Positions 62,284 through 64,000 of a stretch of 64,000 nucleotides of DNA are shown here, one piece after another. The notes below the pieces were generated by a model, which ran no database searches, had not been told where the DNA came from, and saw only the letters and a list, made by a program, of their open reading frames with translations. Every line of letters starts with the position of its first letter. Within the stretch, counting starts at the first letter, position 1. The DNA is from Opitutaceae bacterium (GTDB lineage Bacteria; Verrucomicrobiota; Verrucomicrobiia; Opitutales; Opitutaceae), in assembly GCA_017994935.1 (NCBI GenBank), contig JAGOJU010000012.1:1-64000 (forward strand). The letters are read 5' to 3'. The position numbers were made by a program, and so were the translations under genes.

Positions 62284-63108
62284 ATGAGCAGGAAACCAAC
62301 CCTGAGGGTCTTCGCCACGGCGTGGTCATTGCGAGAGTATCCGACGAAGGAAACGGAGTGGTCCTGGGAGAGGAAGTTCGACGCGATCACGACTACCGGG
62401 TTTGATGGCATCATGAGCCCGCCGAGGCCCGAACTGGCGGCCCGCGGATCGCTGGAGTATTGGGCGATGGGCAGCCTTGGAGCGGGGGATGATCCGGTCG
62501 CCTATTTCGACCGGGTGGCCGGCTTGGGGGCGGGCCATGCGACGATCCAGGTCTGTGATGTGGAGACTCCGCTGGAGGACACGATCGGGGTGGTGGAATC
62601 GGTCATGTCGGCGGCGCGCAAGGCGGGTATTCCGGTCACGATCGAGACCCATCGCGATACGTTCACGGAGACGCCTGAAAAAACCTGGGCGCTTTGCGAT
62701 GCCTTTTTCGGCAGGACCGGGGAGCCGTTGCCGGTGTGTTTCGATCATTCCCATTTTGCAGTGGTGCGCCATCTTGCTGCGCCCTATTGGCCGAAACTCA
62801 ACGAACGGCCGGAGGTGATGGCGCGCTGCGGGTGGATGCACCTGAGGCCGTTCAACGGACACCATTGCCAGATTCCGGCGACGCGCGACGGCAGGGAGCC
62901 CGCCCCCGAATACCTGCTCTGGGGCGACTACGTGGATGCGATGTTTGGCTGGGTGCAGACCCATTCGACACAGCTGGAGGTGAATCTGTGTCCCGAACTG
63001 GGTAACGCTGCGCCCGCCTATGGCCTGTCGTGTTTTCCCGACATATGGATCGATGCGCAGTATGTGGCGGCAGATCTGCGCCACCGCTGGCGGAAGGCCG
63101 GCGGCTGA
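62284..63108 (+). CDS. Xylose-isomerase-like TIM-barrel (sugar phosphate isomerase/epimerase) protein
   Basis: A 274-residue AP-endonuclease-2/sugar-isomerase fold protein. Likely metal ligands are visible in VTIETHRDTF (Glu, His), VCFDHSHFAVV (Asp, His) and LRPFNGHHCQ. Family members isomerise or epimerise sugars, but the substrate is not deducible. It is single and not in an obvious operon. Confidence 0.8.
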   Translation: MSRKPTLRVFATAWSLREYPTKETEWSWERKFDAITTTGFDGIMSPPRPELAARGSLEYWAMGSLGAGDDPVAYFDRVAGLGAGHATIQVCDVETPLEDTIGVVESVMSAARKAGIPVTIETHRDTFTETPEKTWALCDAFFGRTGEPLPVCFDHSHFAVVRHLAAPYWPKLNERPEVMARCGWMHLRPFNGHHCQIPATRDGREPAPEYLLWGDYVDAMFGWVQTHSTQLEVNLCPELGNAAPAYGLSCFPDIWIDAQYVAADLRHRWRKAGG

Positions 63109-63245
63109 AGCAGAAAACGCCTGTCAGGAGAGCATCGGCGAAAGGAAGCCCCAGCCTTGTGCGGTCCGTGAGTGAGATTGTGGAGAAGAGCTGCGTGTCA
63201 TGCGTTGTCCGAATGGCAGGGCGCCACGGCTCGAAAAACGTGACC

Positions 63246-63485
63246 TCACGTCGGCCGGTTCTGTCTCAGGTAGAGCGCAATCACCGCGGCGGCGAGGAGG
63301 TCGCTGGCGGCGATCAGGAGGCGCAGGAGAAGCGGAATCTTCAGGGGGAGGATAACGATCAGCAGCCCACCGATAACGAGCACCGCCACGAGGAGGCGAA
63401 GCTTTGATCGTCGACGCTGCTGGCAGGAATCGGCGTTGGGTGTGCCGAAGTTCGGGACGGGAGTGCTTGGGTCGGGCAAGGGCAT
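63246..63485 (-). CDS. Small hypothetical membrane protein
   Basis: A 79-residue protein with a Pro-rich N-terminus and two hydrophobic segments near the end (LRLLVAVLVIGGLLIVILPL and LLLRLLIAASDLLAAAVIAL). ATG 63485 begins MPLPDPSTPVP; the frame is open far upstream into the histidine kinase gene on the same strand, but only this part looks protein-like. It follows the kinase gene by about 67 nt and may belong to the same transcript. Family unknown. Confidence 0.5.
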   Translation of the reverse strand: MPLPDPSTPVPNFGTPNADSCQQRRRSKLRLLVAVLVIGGLLIVILPLKIPLLLRLLIAASDLLAAAVIALYLRQNRPT

Positions 63486-63552
63486 TGCTGGCAGGTTGGC
63501 TGGACGCTCGCAGGCGTTTGGGGTGCGGGTCAAGGGATTGGATCGGCAGGCG

Positions 63553-64000
63553 TCAGGATTTGGCCAGGGGCAGCGTGATGCGCATCGTGGTCCCTGACGG
63601 ATCGGAATTGAGGAGCGTGATGTCGCCATGGTGCGAGGCCAGGATTCGTTTGGCGATCGCGAGTCCGAGTCCGGTGCCATCGGGGCGTCCGGAAAGGAAA
63701 CTGTCGAAGATGCGCGGCCGGATCTCCGCCGGAATCCCGTTACCGGAGTCCTCGATATCAAGGTGCACCATCGCGGGGCTGCCACCGCGTTCGTCGACCC
63801 GGGCCCGGACCAGGATCATGCCGCCGTCCGGCATGGCCTGAGTTGCGTTTATGAACAGGTTCAGGAGGACCTGCTGGAGCTGGCCCTTGTGCACCTCCAC
63901 GAAAATCTGGCCGGAAGGTATTTCGAAACGAAGATGGATCTTGGCCTGGGCGAGCTTCAGCCGGATGAGCACGACCGTGTCGTCCACGATGTCCCTGATG
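63553..64000 (-). CDS. Sensor histidine kinase, C-terminal ATPase domain (partial)
   Basis: The frame runs off the right edge; the visible part is the HATPase_c domain. The N box is LLNLFINATQAMPDGG, the G1 box DIEDSGNGIP, the F box FDSFLSG and the G2 box GTGLGLAIAKRI. It ends with TMRITLPLAKS. The domain resembles NtrB/AtoS-type kinases, but the sensor and phosphoacceptor regions are outside the window. Confidence 0.9.
   Translation of the reverse strand, partial: IRDIVDDTVVLIRLKLAQAKIHLRFEIPSGQIFVEVHKGQLQQVLLNLFINATQAMPDGGMILVRARVDERGGSPAMVHLDIEDSGNGIPAEIRPRIFDSFLSGRPDGTGLGLAIAKRILASHHGDITLLNSDPSGTTMRITLPLAKS

Noticed and set aside
1..64000. CRISPR arrays, tRNA or rRNA genes, insertion sequences, prophage
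   Set aside because: No regularly spaced repeats, cloverleaf-like sequences, transposase or integrase motifs were found by reading both strands; computed searches (tRNAscan, minced, ISfinder) were not possible.

Overview
The window looks like a chromosomal segment of a free-living Gram-negative bacterium of the Verrucomicrobia, most likely family Opitutaceae. The evidence is two exported DUF1800/DUF1501 pairs with repeated N-terminal beta domains, Lpo/CsgG-type outer-membrane lipoproteins, a formylglycine sulfatase, a sialidase-like protein, several sugar-acid enzymes, moderately high GC, and start codons that mostly lack a Shine-Dalgarno sequence. The taxon is inferred from gene content; no rRNA or tRNA gene was seen.

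Layout. 1-9.4 kb: mostly housekeeping genes (3' end of ftsH, mdh, DAHP synthase behind a leader with terminator-like hairpins, ygfZ with a small coupled gene, sufU, an MFS transporter, upp, a penicillin-acylase-family enzyme). 9.5-11.3 kb: a LamG protein and a Phd/VapC toxin-antitoxin pair with a perfect palindromic operator. 11.3-16.7 kb: a structured leader RNA candidate, then five exported proteins on the + strand (two CsgG-like, one COG3014-like lipoprotein, YcfL-like, LpoB-like), probably an outer-membrane module controlling peptidoglycan synthesis. 16.7-21.9 kb: VOC protein, glgA, tex, thioredoxin-like protein. 21.9-28.6 kb: two divergent sugar-acid units. The minus-strand unit (YjhG-type dehydratase, semialdehyde dehydrogenase, FAH-fold dehydratase) fits an oxidative Weimberg-type pentonate route; the plus-strand unit (SDR and UxuA) fits fructuronate to mannonate to 2-keto-3-deoxygluconate.

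28.6-39.7 kb is the most distinctive region. A tightly packed minus-strand operon (two Gfo/Idh/MocA oxidoreductases, an HpcH/HpaI aldolase, an SDR, and a nearby ferritin-like protein) faces a plus-strand set (sialidase-like protein, GntR regulator, NanM-like kelch protein, DapA/NanA-family lyase), with a secreted esterase convergent at the end. Three TGTATACA sites, each before a transcription unit, tie the locus to the GntR protein. It looks like a scavenging system for sialic-acid-like or other 2-keto-3-deoxy sugars, but no complete known pathway is present.

39.8-44.2 kb: a DUF4177 protein with three copies of an unrecognised domain, then a LolD/FtsX-type ABC transporter and a small anchored protein. 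44.3-54.5 kb: a tandem duplication of a DUF1800-DUF1501 gene pair, with a parS-like palindrome between copies. 55-64 kb: flavin-reductase-like protein, sulfatase, apt, a 2-hydroxyacid dehydrogenase, an IscA-type protein, infC behind a structured leader, an N-acetylmuramoyl-alanine amidase, an HNH endonuclease, a sugar-isomerase-like barrel, a small membrane protein, and the 3' end of a histidine kinase gene.
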